Below the pieces are notes generated by a model that did not search any database, was not told the origin of the DNA, and was given only the letters and a program-made list of their open reading frames with translations. The translations under genes were made by a program, and so were the position numbers. A stretch of 64,000 nt of DNA, taken from the NCBI GenBank assembly GCA_903821745.1, contig CAIJMI010000005.1, positions 124,001 to 188,000 of the forward strand, written 5' to 3'. Source of the DNA: Candidatus Gottesmanbacteria bacterium (lineage in GTDB: Bacteria > Patescibacteria > Microgenomatia > UBA10105 > UBA927). Positions 34,569-44,037 of this stretch are shown piece after piece; within the stretch, counting starts at the first letter, position 1; each line of letters starts with the position of its first letter.

Positions 34569-36572
34569 TTACTGTTGATCATTTTGTATATCCTTAGGGA
34601 ATTTTTTCTCATAAAATGCCGCAAAGGGATCCACATCTGTATCGCTTCCACAAACCTGCTTCCATTTATAATATTGCCGAAGTATCGCACGATCATATCC
34701 CCATTTTTTAACAAATAATGAAAGAAGGATCTTCGCATCTCCACAACGATTATGTTGATACAAAATAACAATAGGATACAAATACGATTCCGGAACCACA
34801 TTCAACTCTAACGCTAATGCCTTCTGCAACTCATTTTCTATATCTGAAAGTGATAAATCTGCCAATGCCATTTCCCGAACAACTATAGAGCGGTGTTGCC
34901 CGTACACTCGTAGGACATCCGATATCATTGGTATTTGTTTATGAAACGGAATGAGCACTGTTGGCGGAACAAATTGTTCCCAGAGTGGTAACGTATCCTG
35001 AACGATTTTCTTATGATCCAACGAAACAGTTGAGTCAGGAGAATAGAGAAATAATAACCCATGCGCAGTCCATTGACCCGGTAACAAATTCGATTCGGTA
35101 TCGCAAACCAGAGGATGAGTTGCGATATTTGCAGTCACAAATGATTCTATCAATAACCGGTAATCCGAATTTTTTGGTTCAGGAACAATCAAATCAGGAT
35201 ATTGCAAACGAAGAAACGATCGGTAATGGATATTTCCAAACCACCGGAAAAAAACGAACCGAATATCCGGCCTCTTTTTCTGAATAAAGTAAGTATAGTA
35301 CATCGCATACGTCGATGTGTCTTCAAACAAAAATAAAATTCCATTTTGTGGCGTACTTTTTGCGATGTCGGTTGCAAGCTGTTCCATGGATGTATCGGTA
35401 CGTAACAAAGAAAACGCTTGATAATTATGTTTCCACTGAGAAAATCCGAGAAGGACAAAAAGAAGAAATACCACCAGCATATAAATACGTTTTTTCGTCT
35501 TCAACACCATCGCAATACCATATGCAACACACACGGCAAGTAATTGATACGGAACGATAAAAAACCGTTCAGTCGTTCCAATTTGATAATTCAACAGTTG
35601 CGTAAATCCTGCTATAAAGAAAAATAGTATCCAGCTACAGAGCGATACGGTTATAAAATCATACAGATGTGCTGCACGTTTCCGTAATACAAAAAGGCCA
35701 AGCAATATAAAAACGACGCCAACTAAAGAAAAATCGCGAACAATAAATTGAAAAAACGTATAGACATTCAATATTCTATTGAGAAACATTGGGGGACCGC
35801 CTGCTGTCGCCTGAAATGTCCCATATGATGCGCGCGTTACAAGTCGAATAAATCCTTCTCGTGTTGCTGCATGCTCGATATCAAATAATGTTCCACGAAA
35901 TGAAACAATGGGAGCATATATATAGGGAAGAAATCCTAATAAACCAAACAGAAATATTTTCCACCATGCATGAACAAGATGGGGAAGAACATCACGTCGT
36001 CTCCAAAAAATAAACATGATTGCTGGAAGGATAGTAAAAAGAATAGCGTGATGATGCGTCAATGCAATCCCTGTCCAAAAAGCTAAAAAGAGAAGTTGTG
36101 TTTGTTTCCCTTCTTCAAACCATGCAACCAGTTGATCTAACAATACGATGCTCATAAAACTATAGAGTCCGAACACCTCCTGCGATATAGCGTTGAGCCA
36201 AACGGGACTGGTAAATCCAAATAAAACTGCTGCCACCGTGGAAGCAAAAAATGATGTTGTACATCGATAACATAGTCGCCACAAAAAATATAACGCCAGA
36301 GCGCTGGGGAGAGAAGAAAGAAAACAAGCGCGCCATGCAACAGTTCCCCATGAAAGTGCATGAATGAACAATCCGGATAAAAAGGTATAAAGTGGATAGC
36401 CAGGAGGGTGAGGGATACCCCACACATACGAGGCAAGTGTTACATCTCCTGCATCACCCCCATAAATACTATGCATCTGCATAGATATATATATCCATGC
36501 AAAACAGAAAGCTATAATGCTTGGAATACCATAAACCGCGAAAGTTACCAATCGCGGTTTAGGTTGAATCAT
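34569..36572 (-). CDS. DUF2723-like GT-C membrane glycosyltransferase
   Basis: A 667-aa protein with about ten N-terminal membrane helices and a soluble C-terminal part (about 410-667). The first external loop has GGDAGDVTLASYVWGIPHPPGYP, the family hallmark with the acidic pair expected of GT-C lipid-phosphosugar-dependent enzymes. It sits inside the pilus operon between the major pilin gene and pilD, so pilins are the obvious candidate acceptors. The start at 36572 avoids running into the pilin gene more than needed. Substrate is inference. Confidence 0.78.
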   Translation of the reverse strand: MIQPKPRLVTFAVYGIPSIIAFCFAWIYISMQMHSIYGGDAGDVTLASYVWGIPHPPGYPLYTFLSGLFIHALSWGTVAWRACFLSSLPSALALYFLWRLCYRCTTSFFASTVAAVLFGFTSPVWLNAISQEVFGLYSFMSIVLLDQLVAWFEEGKQTQLLFLAFWTGIALTHHHAILFTILPAIMFIFWRRRDVLPHLVHAWWKIFLFGLLGFLPYIYAPIVSFRGTLFDIEHAATREGFIRLVTRASYGTFQATAGGPPMFLNRILNVYTFFQFIVRDFSLVGVVFILLGLFVLRKRAAHLYDFITVSLCSWILFFFIAGFTQLLNYQIGTTERFFIVPYQLLAVCVAYGIAMVLKTKKRIYMLVVFLLFVLLGFSQWKHNYQAFSLLRTDTSMEQLATDIAKSTPQNGILFLFEDTSTYAMYYTYFIQKKRPDIRFVFFRWFGNIHYRSFLRLQYPDLIVPEPKNSDYRLLIESFVTANIATHPLVCDTESNLLPGQWTAHGLLFLYSPDSTVSLDHKKIVQDTLPLWEQFVPPTVLIPFHKQIPMISDVLRVYGQHRSIVVREMALADLSLSDIENELQKALALELNVVPESYLYPIVILYQHNRCGDAKILLSLFVKKWGYDRAILRQYYKWKQVCGSDTDVDPFAAFYEKKFPKDIQNDQQ

Positions 36573-36586
36573 TTGTTTCACAACGA

Positions 36587-37120
36587 TTATTGAACACACC
36601 AGAAACAATTAATACCTGTTGCATCTTTACTCTTACAAGCGGTTGCTCCTGACGTTACGGTATTTTCTACTCCTGACTGATCATATTTTGTTGCTGGATC
36701 AACCTGGAATGATTTTGAACCTGGCTGATAACACACACGTACTTCCACTGACGACGTTGGAGATGAAGGCAGATAAGTAACAAACACTTTGTCAAGTTGC
36801 CCACTGTAAATCTCTTTAAAATTCGATTTCATTTCTCCTGCTGCCATCATGTTTGATAATGCAGTATTAATTGTTGCTGCACTAAGATTGGTGGAACTGA
36901 ACGTGGTTGTCTGATCTGTCCATGGCATTTTATTTGTTGTTGCGTAATACCGCAACACTGCCGTTTGAACTTGATTGACCAAATCTCGTGTTCCTGTATC
37001 TGTGCCCTTTTTCAATTGTTCAAATGGATCAAGTGCACCAATAAGACCGATAGCGAGAGCTCCTAATAAGGCGATAACGATAAGAAGCTCGACGAGCGTA
37101 AAACCTTTTTGTCTTTTCAT
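36587..37120 (-). CDS. pilA: Major type IV pilin
   Basis: A 177-aa prepilin: MKRQKGFTLVELLIVIALLG, then a pilin body with DPFEQLKKGTDTGTRDLVNQV and a Cys-rich C-terminus. It is the first pilin after pilC. It alone has a strong dedicated promoter (37163-37190) and a near-perfect Shine-Dalgarno (AAGGAGGTG), which argues for the most abundant subunit. Confidence 0.85.
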   Translation of the reverse strand: MKRQKGFTLVELLIVIALLGALAIGLIGALDPFEQLKKGTDTGTRDLVNQVQTAVLRYYATTNKMPWTDQTTTFSSTNLSAATINTALSNMMAAGEMKSNFKEIYSGQLDKVFVTYLPSSPTSSVEVRVCYQPGSKSFQVDPATKYDQSGVENTVTSGATACKSKDATGINCFWCVQ

Positions 37121-37162
37121 ATTGTTATCACCTCCTTACAATAAAATCTCTTCTCTTATTAC

Positions 37163-37190
37163 TGTATAAGAACGTCTCTTCAATTGTCAA
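37163..37190 (-). promoter_or_regulatory. Strong promoter of the major pilin gene
   Basis: On the minus strand: TTGACA (37190-37185), a 16-bp spacer and TATACA (37168-37163). An AAGGAGGTG ribosome-binding site (37138-37130) precedes ATG 37120. The promoter lies inside the pil operon and would raise pilin levels over pilBTC. Confidence 0.8.
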
Positions 37191-37199
37191 CACAAATAC

Positions 37200-38408
37200 C
37201 TATTTAAATTGCGATGTCAAATTATAAATTGGCGTTATGACCGATATGACAATAAAACCAATACCAACTCCCAAAACGACCATAATAATTGGTTCAATTG
37301 CCGTGGTGAGTCCTTTCACCATTCCTTCTGTTTCCATTTGAAAATATTTAGAAATTTTCAATAGAGTGTCATCCAATTTTCCTGTTTCTTCTCCAACCTT
37401 CACCATTTGGGACACAATAGGTGGAAATTCTTTATGCGCAGCAAACATATCACCAAGTGGAAACCCTTTCTCAACCTTTTTTGCAATATCTTCAATAGCG
37501 TTTTGAAACAAAATATTATTCAGTGACCCTTTTAAAATACGTAGTGCATCAAGAATATGAATACCGGACCCAATTAACATCGAAAGTGTTCTCGTAAACT
37601 CAACAAGAATCAGCTTTTGCTGTAAAACACCAAAAATAGGAAGTTTTAATACGAGTGAATCCAACAAATATTGTCCGGATTCTGTCTTTTTCCACCGAGC
37701 AAACCCTAATGAAACACCACCGAGAAGAATAATCATGATCCACCATTTATATAAAATAAAGTTTGATAATCCGATTAACAATTTTGTAGACCAGGGAAGC
37801 TCAATACCAAAATCTTTGTATAAATCCGTAAGTCTTGGCATAACAACGATCATCATAATGATAACAACCGCTATCATACCAACAACGATAATGGCAGGAT
37901 AAATCAATGCACCAACAACTTTATTCCGAAATTCCCGTTGTCCCTCAAGTGAATCGGCAAGCTGTACTAACACTTTATCCAGTTGTCCTGACGCCTCTCC
38001 AGCACGGACAAGCGAGATATAAATATTAGAAAAATATTGCGGATATTTGGATAAAGCATCGCCTAAATTTCCACCACCAACGATATTTCGTTCAATTTCC
38101 CCCAATACTTGTGCAAGTTGGGGATTTGGCGATTGGGTCTTTAAAATACCAAGTGAATCTGGAATAGAAAGACCCGATGTAACCATGGTCGATAACTGAC
38201 GAGTAAAATTCACGATGTCAGAAAAACTCACTTTTTGCATTTTGGTAAATGCGGAAGATAAGGCTTTTTCCTGTGTTTGGGATAGAGAAACAACAAACAA
38301 CTGTTTTTCTTTTAAGAGTTTAATCGCTTGATCCTGACTACTTGCTTCAACCAACCCCGTTGCTTCTTTTCCATCCGGGGAGAATGCTTTGTATTTAAAA
38401 AATGCCAT
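37200..38408 (-). CDS. pilC: Type IV pilus platform protein PilC
   Basis: A 402-aa inner-membrane protein with two homologous GspF domains (about 65-190 and 268-390), each with the F-x-R-x-L-(S/A) helix pattern: FTRQLSTMVTSGLSIPDSL and FTRTLSMLIGSGIHILDAL. There are three membrane helices. It couples PilB/PilT to pilin polymerisation. It lies 6 bp after pilT. Confidence 0.93.
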   Translation of the reverse strand: MAFFKYKAFSPDGKEATGLVEASSQDQAIKLLKEKQLFVVSLSQTQEKALSSAFTKMQKVSFSDIVNFTRQLSTMVTSGLSIPDSLGILKTQSPNPQLAQVLGEIERNIVGGGNLGDALSKYPQYFSNIYISLVRAGEASGQLDKVLVQLADSLEGQREFRNKVVGALIYPAIIVVGMIAVVIIMMIVVMPRLTDLYKDFGIELPWSTKLLIGLSNFILYKWWIMIILLGGVSLGFARWKKTESGQYLLDSLVLKLPIFGVLQQKLILVEFTRTLSMLIGSGIHILDALRILKGSLNNILFQNAIEDIAKKVEKGFPLGDMFAAHKEFPPIVSQMVKVGEETGKLDDTLLKISKYFQMETEGMVKGLTTAIEPIIMVVLGVGIGFIVISVITPIYNLTSQFK

Positions 38409-38414
38409 ATGAAA

Positions 38415-39470
38415 TTATCCTCGCTTCAGCAATCTACCAATGTCTTCTGGCCGAAGAGCATAGGCTGTTGCGACATCCACACTAATGTTCCCATCGTTTA
38501 CTGCCTTGGCAAGCGCCGCTTCCAAAGTCATCATACTAAATTCAGCAGATGTTTGTATCACGTTATCCAACTGATGTGTTTTCCCCTCACGGATGACTGA
38601 CCGAACAGCAGGTGTTGCAGTCATAACTTCACATACTGCAATTAACCCACCTTTAATTGCTGGAACCAATCGTTGGGAAATAACACCTTCAAGAACATTA
38701 GATAACTGTAACCGTATCTGCTGTTGTTGATGCTCAGGGAATACATCGATAATACGATCAACGGTTTGGGCGGCTGAATTCGTATGAAGCGTTGCCAAGA
38801 CCAAATGTCCAGTTTCAGCAATGGTAATTGCAGCTGCAATAGTTTCATAATCACGCATTTCACCAATAAGCACAACATCCGGATCTTCACGGAGAACACT
38901 TCGAAGTGCAATGGACCAGGAATGGGTATCACCGTGCATCTCGCGCTGCGAAACGATCGACATTGCCGATGGATATATATATTCAACAGGATCTTCTATC
39001 GTTACAATATGTGATGCTTTCGTTTGATTAATGCGATCAATCATTGCAGCAAGAGTTGTTGATTTTCCTTGTCCTGTTGGACCGGTAACCAAAATCAGAC
39101 CCTGACGAAGTTTCACAAAATCATGGAGCACTTCAGGAAGTCCTAACTCTTCAATGGAACGAATTTTTTCCGGAATATACCGAAATGCTCCTGCTGGAGT
39201 CCCACGCTGATTATATAAATTGACACGAAATCGCCCGGTTGGTGCAACATACGAAAAATCAACTTCTTTATTGGTCAAAAATAATTCTTTTTGTTCCTCC
39301 GAACAAATAGACAAAAGAAGCTCATGTACATCTGATTCCGAAAGTACGGCCTGTCCACTGATCATCTGTAATTTTCCCGATACACGAAGCATAGGGGGAT
39401 ATCCAACGATCAGATGAATATCCGATGCTACAATACGCGATGCTTCTGCACATAATTCCTGCATGTTCAT
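38415..39470 (-). CDS. pilT: Twitching/retraction ATPase PilT
   Basis: A 351-aa hexameric ATPase. Walker A is TGPTGQGKSTT (Gln where Ser is common), followed by the Asp box, Walker B (VVLIGEMRDYETI, with the PilT GEMRD signature) and AETGHLVLATLHTNSAAQTVDRIIDVFP. It powers pilus retraction. It lies 11 bp after pilB. Confidence 0.93.
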   Translation of the reverse strand: MNMQELCAEASRIVASDIHLIVGYPPMLRVSGKLQMISGQAVLSESDVHELLLSICSEEQKELFLTNKEVDFSYVAPTGRFRVNLYNQRGTPAGAFRYIPEKIRSIEELGLPEVLHDFVKLRQGLILVTGPTGQGKSTTLAAMIDRINQTKASHIVTIEDPVEYIYPSAMSIVSQREMHGDTHSWSIALRSVLREDPDVVLIGEMRDYETIAAAITIAETGHLVLATLHTNSAAQTVDRIIDVFPEHQQQQIRLQLSNVLEGVISQRLVPAIKGGLIAVCEVMTATPAVRSVIREGKTHQLDNVIQTSAEFSMMTLEAALAKAVNDGNISVDVATAYALRPEDIGRLLKRG

Positions 39471-39481
39471 AATTGCTTCTC

Positions 39482-41203
39482 CTAATCCTGCGCAACGCGC
39501 AACACTTCTTCAATTGATGTTAGGCCTTCCAATGCTTTCATATAGCCATCTTGTTTCATGGTTATCATTCCTTCAGAAATTGCTTGTGTTTCAATATCTT
39601 TCATGGTCGCACGAGACAAAGTCAACCGACTAATGGCATCTGTGACGGCAAATACTTCAAATATACCAAGTCTTCCATGATACCCTGTGCCTGCACAGGT
39701 AGAACAGGACACATCACTAACCGTTCCTTTTCCGCGATACAATTTTATTGGTTTATCTTTTTGAAGCAGGGGTCCCAACACTGCACGGACATCATCTTGT
39801 ATCGGCTGTTCTGGAATATATTCTTCTTTACAGGTTTCGCAAATTTTTCGTGCAATACGTTGACCAACAACTGCGTTAAGTGCCGATGCGATAAGGAATG
39901 GCTCAGCCCCAAGATCTATAAGCCGTGGAATTGCACCTGAGGCGTTATTTGTGTGCAGCGTTGAAAACACCAAATGACCGGTAAGTGCAGCCTGTACAGC
40001 CAGTTCCGTTGTTTCCTGATCCCTAATTTCTCCAACAAGAATAATATTTGGATCCTGACGCAAAAATGATCGTAAACCCGTTGCAAACGTTAATCCTGCT
40101 GGTGCGTTCACTTGGACTTGATTCACCCCTGCAATCTGATACTCAACCGGATCTTCCAGCGTCATTATATTAACCCGAGCATTATTGAGTTTATTCAGCA
40201 CAGAATACAATGTCGTCGTTTTTCCGGAACCAGTTGGTCCGGTCACAAGAATAATGCCGTGTGGCCGGGTAATGGATGTTTCCAAATTTTTTAATGCAAG
40301 ACCGCGAAGCCCAAGTTCCGGCAAGGAGGGAACCCCGCCAGATTTTTTCAAAAGCCGCATAACGATTTTTTCTCCAAACACTGTGGGAAGAGAGGATACA
40401 CGAAGATCAACCTCTTCATCTCCCATTTTAAAATTAAACCGTCCATCCTGTGGAATACGCCGTTCATCAATTTTCATATCGCCTAAAATTTTAATACGCG
40501 ATATGACGGCTTCATGGAGTCGTCTTGGAAGCAAGAGTCGTTCTTGCAAAATCCCATCCACCCGATACCGAACACGCGTTTCCGCATCCTGTGGTTCAAT
40601 ATGAACATCTGATGCACGAAGCCGGATTGCCTGCTCAAGAATAGCAGAAACGATTTGTGCAATAGGAGCTTCCCGAATCACTTCATTTAAATGTCCCGCT
40701 TCATAAGTCTTTATATCAGACGGTGCTGTTTCTTTGAGCGCTGCAGTAACATCTTCTCCCAAATGCTGTGTGTACAAATTATTAATTGCCGTAAGTATCT
40801 TTTCTTTTACTGCCATATACGCAGTAATCGTTTTGTTTGTTTTCTTCTCCAAAAAATCAATAATCTGCGCATCGAGTGGATCTGCCATTGCAACTAAGAG
40901 CGTATTCGTCTTAGTATCAAATTCAAACGGCACAAGAATATATTTTCTTGCAACCGCCTCTGGAACATAGGTGATCAATTCCGGAGAAAAAGCGAGGGAG
41001 GAAACGTCAGCAAAGGGAATATTGAGGACTGCTGCCCGCGCACGAAGGATATCTTCTTCTTTTACTAATCGTTTTTGAAGCAGCAATGATTCGACGGATT
41101 CACCAACATTTAAGGATTGAAGCAGTATTTCATCTGCCTGTTCCTTCGAAAGGTTTTTATTTTGAACCAGCTTATTTAATAATTCTTGGGCAGCGGCAGG
41201 CAT
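39482..41203 (-). CDS. pilB: Type IV pilus extension ATPase PilB
   Basis: A 573-aa ATPase with an N-terminal MshEN-like domain (about 1-150), an N2 domain, and the core with VTGPTGSGKTTTLYSVLNKL (Walker A), IILVGEIRDQETTELA (Walker B) and HLVFSTLHTNNASGAIPRL. A tetracysteine zinc site (CETC and CSTC, about 80 residues apart) is present. First gene of the 13-kb pil operon; divergent from the holB-like gene. Confidence 0.94.
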   Translation of the reverse strand: MPAAAQELLNKLVQNKNLSKEQADEILLQSLNVGESVESLLLQKRLVKEEDILRARAAVLNIPFADVSSLAFSPELITYVPEAVARKYILVPFEFDTKTNTLLVAMADPLDAQIIDFLEKKTNKTITAYMAVKEKILTAINNLYTQHLGEDVTAALKETAPSDIKTYEAGHLNEVIREAPIAQIVSAILEQAIRLRASDVHIEPQDAETRVRYRVDGILQERLLLPRRLHEAVISRIKILGDMKIDERRIPQDGRFNFKMGDEEVDLRVSSLPTVFGEKIVMRLLKKSGGVPSLPELGLRGLALKNLETSITRPHGIILVTGPTGSGKTTTLYSVLNKLNNARVNIMTLEDPVEYQIAGVNQVQVNAPAGLTFATGLRSFLRQDPNIILVGEIRDQETTELAVQAALTGHLVFSTLHTNNASGAIPRLIDLGAEPFLIASALNAVVGQRIARKICETCKEEYIPEQPIQDDVRAVLGPLLQKDKPIKLYRGKGTVSDVSCSTCAGTGYHGRLGIFEVFAVTDAISRLTLSRATMKDIETQAISEGMITMKQDGYMKALEGLTSIEEVLRVAQD

Positions 41204-41299
41204 ATATAAATCTCAAAAATACACAAATACAACAAAAATATTGTCCTTTAGTTATTATTGAATGTTTTATGATATATTGCAAGAGAAACGTAGACCTCT

Positions 41300-41962
41300 A
41301 TGCATACATTTTTAATTATTGGCGGTTCTTTAGAAGATCGCAAAAACAAAATTACGAGTCTTTTGAATCGAGATGACATCAGGGCCATTGATATAAAAAC
41401 CCTTGAGTTATCCGAAAATACCGCATCCCTTGGTATTAAAGCAGTCAAAGAGTGGCAAAAACAACTGCTCCTTATGCCGCGCATGTCGCCCTTCACTGCC
41501 GGGCTCATCATGTCTGCTGATCTTTTGACGACAGAAGCACAAAATGCACTCCTGAAAACGCTTGAAGAGCCACCAAAACATACGCGTATATATATGGAAG
41601 CGCCGTCAGATGTAGTATTTCTTCCAACCATTCTTTCCCGATCAGAGATTATGCAACTTCCCACGCACGCGCTCATTATTGAAACGGCAGCACAAATTCT
41701 GGAACAACTCAAACAACTGACCGACCCGAAAACATCGACAGGACAGGTTGTCCATATGATTGATTCAGACATAAAAAATAAAGAAGAAGCAGCGACGTGG
41801 CTTTCCAATGCGATCACTGTACTCCATAATGCACGACAAAATTTTTCCAAAACCACTTATATTTCCCTCATGAACCATCTCCTGTTGGGACTCAAACAAC
41901 TGCATGCCAACGTTTCATATAAACTGGTTCTTGATCAGGTATTTTTATCCGAAAAACACTAG
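41300..41962 (+). CDS. holB: DNA polymerase III delta-prime-like clamp-loader subunit (minimal)
   Basis: A 220-aa protein resembling the AAA+ core of delta-prime: ADLLTTEAQNALLKTLEEPPKHTRI (Walker B / sensor region) and LPTILSRSEIMQLP (SRC-like motif, here SRSE). The N-terminus (FLIIGGSLEDRKNKI) replaces the usual P-loop, and there is no zinc-binding Cys cluster. It is short for delta-prime (~300 aa) but of a type seen in reduced genomes. The gene stands between pilB (divergent) and gyrB. Confidence 0.78.
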   Translation: MHTFLIIGGSLEDRKNKITSLLNRDDIRAIDIKTLELSENTASLGIKAVKEWQKQLLLMPRMSPFTAGLIMSADLLTTEAQNALLKTLEEPPKHTRIYMEAPSDVVFLPTILSRSEIMQLPTHALIIETAAQILEQLKQLTDPKTSTGQVVHMIDSDIKNKEEAATWLSNAITVLHNARQNFSKTTYISLMNHLLLGLKQLHANVSYKLVLDQVFLSEKH

Positions 41963-42026
41963 ACAAACCCAGTTCCTTTGTATACAATGAATATAGTTTG
42001 AGCTTCGTAAGTGAGGCTCCTTTTTT
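41960..42026 (+). promoter_or_regulatory. gyrB promoter with start-proximal terminator-like hairpin
   Basis: TAGACA (41960-41965), a 17-bp spacer and TACAAT (41983-41988) predict a start near 41995. GAGCTTC (42000-42006) pairs with GAGGCTC (42013-42019; one G-T pair) around GTAAGT and is followed by CTTTTTT (42020-42026). This is an intrinsic-terminator shape within the first ~30 nt of the message, before ATG 42041. Confidence 0.6.
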
Positions 42027-42040
42027 CTTAAAAAACACAC

Positions 42041-43969
42041 ATGGCAAAAAACGCAAAAACCGATAGTTACAACAGCGATCAAATCGTTGTCCTTGAAGGA
42101 CTCGAACCAGTCAGAAAACGACCGGCTATGTATATCGGGACCACTTCACTTGCTGGAGTCCATCATTGTTTAAATGAAATTATTGATAACTGTATTGACG
42201 AAGCACTTGCAGGATTTGCCAAACATGTGTGGGTGACGATTAATAAAGACGGCAGTGCAACTGTCAAAGACGATGGACGCGGTATTCCTGTTGACCCAAT
42301 TCCAAAATATCACACCTCTGCTCTTGAGGTTGTCATGACGAAACTGCACGCTGGAGGGAAATTTGAAGGCAAAGCATACAAGGTTTCCGGAGGACTTCAT
42401 GGAGTTGGCGCATCCGTTGTCAACGCACTTTCTACTCTCATGACCGTCCAAGTTCGCCGTGATGGAAAACTGTATGAACAATCGTACAAAAAAGGAGTTC
42501 CTGTTGCACCAGTGAAGGTTGTTGGCAAAGCCACCGACACCGGAACAACGACCACCTATCACATCGATCCAGAAATTTTTAAAGAGGGGACTGACCTGAA
42601 TTTTGAAACTGTTAAAAAACAGGTCCGTGACCGAGCATATCTCGTTGCCAAACTAGCATTTTACTTAAAAGATGACCGGACAGGCGAAGAAGAAAACTTT
42701 TATTTTGAAGGCGGTATCGTTTCGCTCGTCAAAGCATTAAACAGAAACAAAGAAGTCCTGCACCCACCTGTTTTTATTACCAAAACCGCAGAATCCACAG
42801 GATCGATTGTTGAGGTAGCACTACAATATAATGACAGCTTTTCAGAAACGGTCGAATCCTATGTTAACGTCATTCCAACACCAGAAGGTGGAACCCATTT
42901 AACAGGGTTTCGGATGGCCTTAACTCGTGCAATCAATGACTACGCGAAAAAAATTGGCGTGACCAAAGACAGCGATGACAATATCGTTGGTGATGACACA
43001 CGGGAAGGGTTAACTGCGGTTGTTTACATGAAAATGTCCTCACAAGACCTCCAATTTGAAGGACAGACCAAAGGAAAACTCGGCAATGCAGATGTCCAAC
43101 CGTTTGTACAGGCTGCTGTCAAAGAAGGATTGGATACGTATTTTGAAGAAAACCCAAGTGATGCAAAAGCAATTCTTGAAAAAGTATTTTTAGCCGCAAA
43201 AGCCAGACTTGCTGCAAAAGCTGCAAAAGACGCCATCATTCGAAAAGGTGCACTAGAAGGAGCATCCTTACCAGGAAAACTTGCAGACTGTCAAAGTCGA
43301 GATGCGACCCAGTCAGAACTGTTTATTGTTGAGGGAGACTCCGCAGGAGGCAGCGCAAAACAAGGTCGTGACCGAAAATTCCAGGCAATTTTGCCACTTC
43401 GAGGAAAAGTATTAAATACGGAACGCGCAAGACTCGACAAAATTATCGAATTTGAGGAACTCAAAGCACTGGTTATTGCCTGCGGCATGGGCATAGCCGA
43501 TACCTTAAATCCAGAAAAGCTTCGGTATCATCGCGTTATCATCATGACCGATGCTGACGTTGATGGAGAACATATCATGACGCTGCTTCTCACGTTCTTC
43601 TATCGACATCTACCATATCTTGCAGAACACGGGCATTTATATGTTGCACAACCACCACTTTTCAAAATTACATTCGGCAAACAAATGTTTTATGCCTATT
43701 CCGATGAAGAACGAGACAAAATCTTAAAGGATCACGCAACAGAGATAAAAGGACAAGCGAATATTCAACGGTATAAGGGTCTTGGAGAAATGAACCCAGA
43801 ACAACTCTGGGAAACCACCATGAATCCGGCAAATCGTATCATGCGGCAGGTAACAATTGCTGATGCAGCTGCAGCCGATCAAGTATTTACGATGCTCATG
43901 GGAGATGAAGTACCACCACGAAAACGATTTATTCAAACCCATGCAAAATCAGCAACATTGGATATATAA
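42041..43969 (+). CDS. gyrB: DNA gyrase subunit B
   Basis: The 642-aa ATPase subunit. The GHKL ATP site has EIIDNCIDEALAG, DDGRGIPVD and GGLHGVGASVVNALS. The Toprim domain has EGDSAGGSAKQGRDR, the DADVDGEHI metal site, and the C-terminal RYKGLGEMNPEQLWETTMNP. Length is typical. gyrA lies 2.1 kb downstream with the H+-pyrophosphatase gene between them. Confidence 0.97.
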   Translation: MAKNAKTDSYNSDQIVVLEGLEPVRKRPAMYIGTTSLAGVHHCLNEIIDNCIDEALAGFAKHVWVTINKDGSATVKDDGRGIPVDPIPKYHTSALEVVMTKLHAGGKFEGKAYKVSGGLHGVGASVVNALSTLMTVQVRRDGKLYEQSYKKGVPVAPVKVVGKATDTGTTTTYHIDPEIFKEGTDLNFETVKKQVRDRAYLVAKLAFYLKDDRTGEEENFYFEGGIVSLVKALNRNKEVLHPPVFITKTAESTGSIVEVALQYNDSFSETVESYVNVIPTPEGGTHLTGFRMALTRAINDYAKKIGVTKDSDDNIVGDDTREGLTAVVYMKMSSQDLQFEGQTKGKLGNADVQPFVQAAVKEGLDTYFEENPSDAKAILEKVFLAAKARLAAKAAKDAIIRKGALEGASLPGKLADCQSRDATQSELFIVEGDSAGGSAKQGRDRKFQAILPLRGKVLNTERARLDKIIEFEELKALVIACGMGIADTLNPEKLRYHRVIIMTDADVDGEHIMTLLLTFFYRHLPYLAEHGHLYVAQPPLFKITFGKQMFYAYSDEERDKILKDHATEIKGQANIQRYKGLGEMNPEQLWETTMNPANRIMRQVTIADAAAADQVFTMLMGDEVPPRKRFIQTHAKSATLDI

Positions 43970-43987
43970 GGAAAATATTTATATAAT
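43958..43987 (+). promoter_or_regulatory. Promoter of the H+-pyrophosphatase gene
   Basis: TTGGAT (43958-43963), an 18-bp spacer and TATAAT (43982-43987), overlapping the end of gyrB. A conventional leader follows, with AAGGAG six bases before ATG 44038, unlike the leaderless starts elsewhere. Confidence 0.7.
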
Positions 43988-44037
43988 AGGAAGGTTCAAA
44001 CAGGAGATATTCGTATAAAAATTTTATAAGGAGAATT

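Noticed and set aside
42170..42562. 130-aa minus-strand reading frame inside gyrB
   Set aside because: Shadow of a strongly conserved gene, no RBS and no family features.
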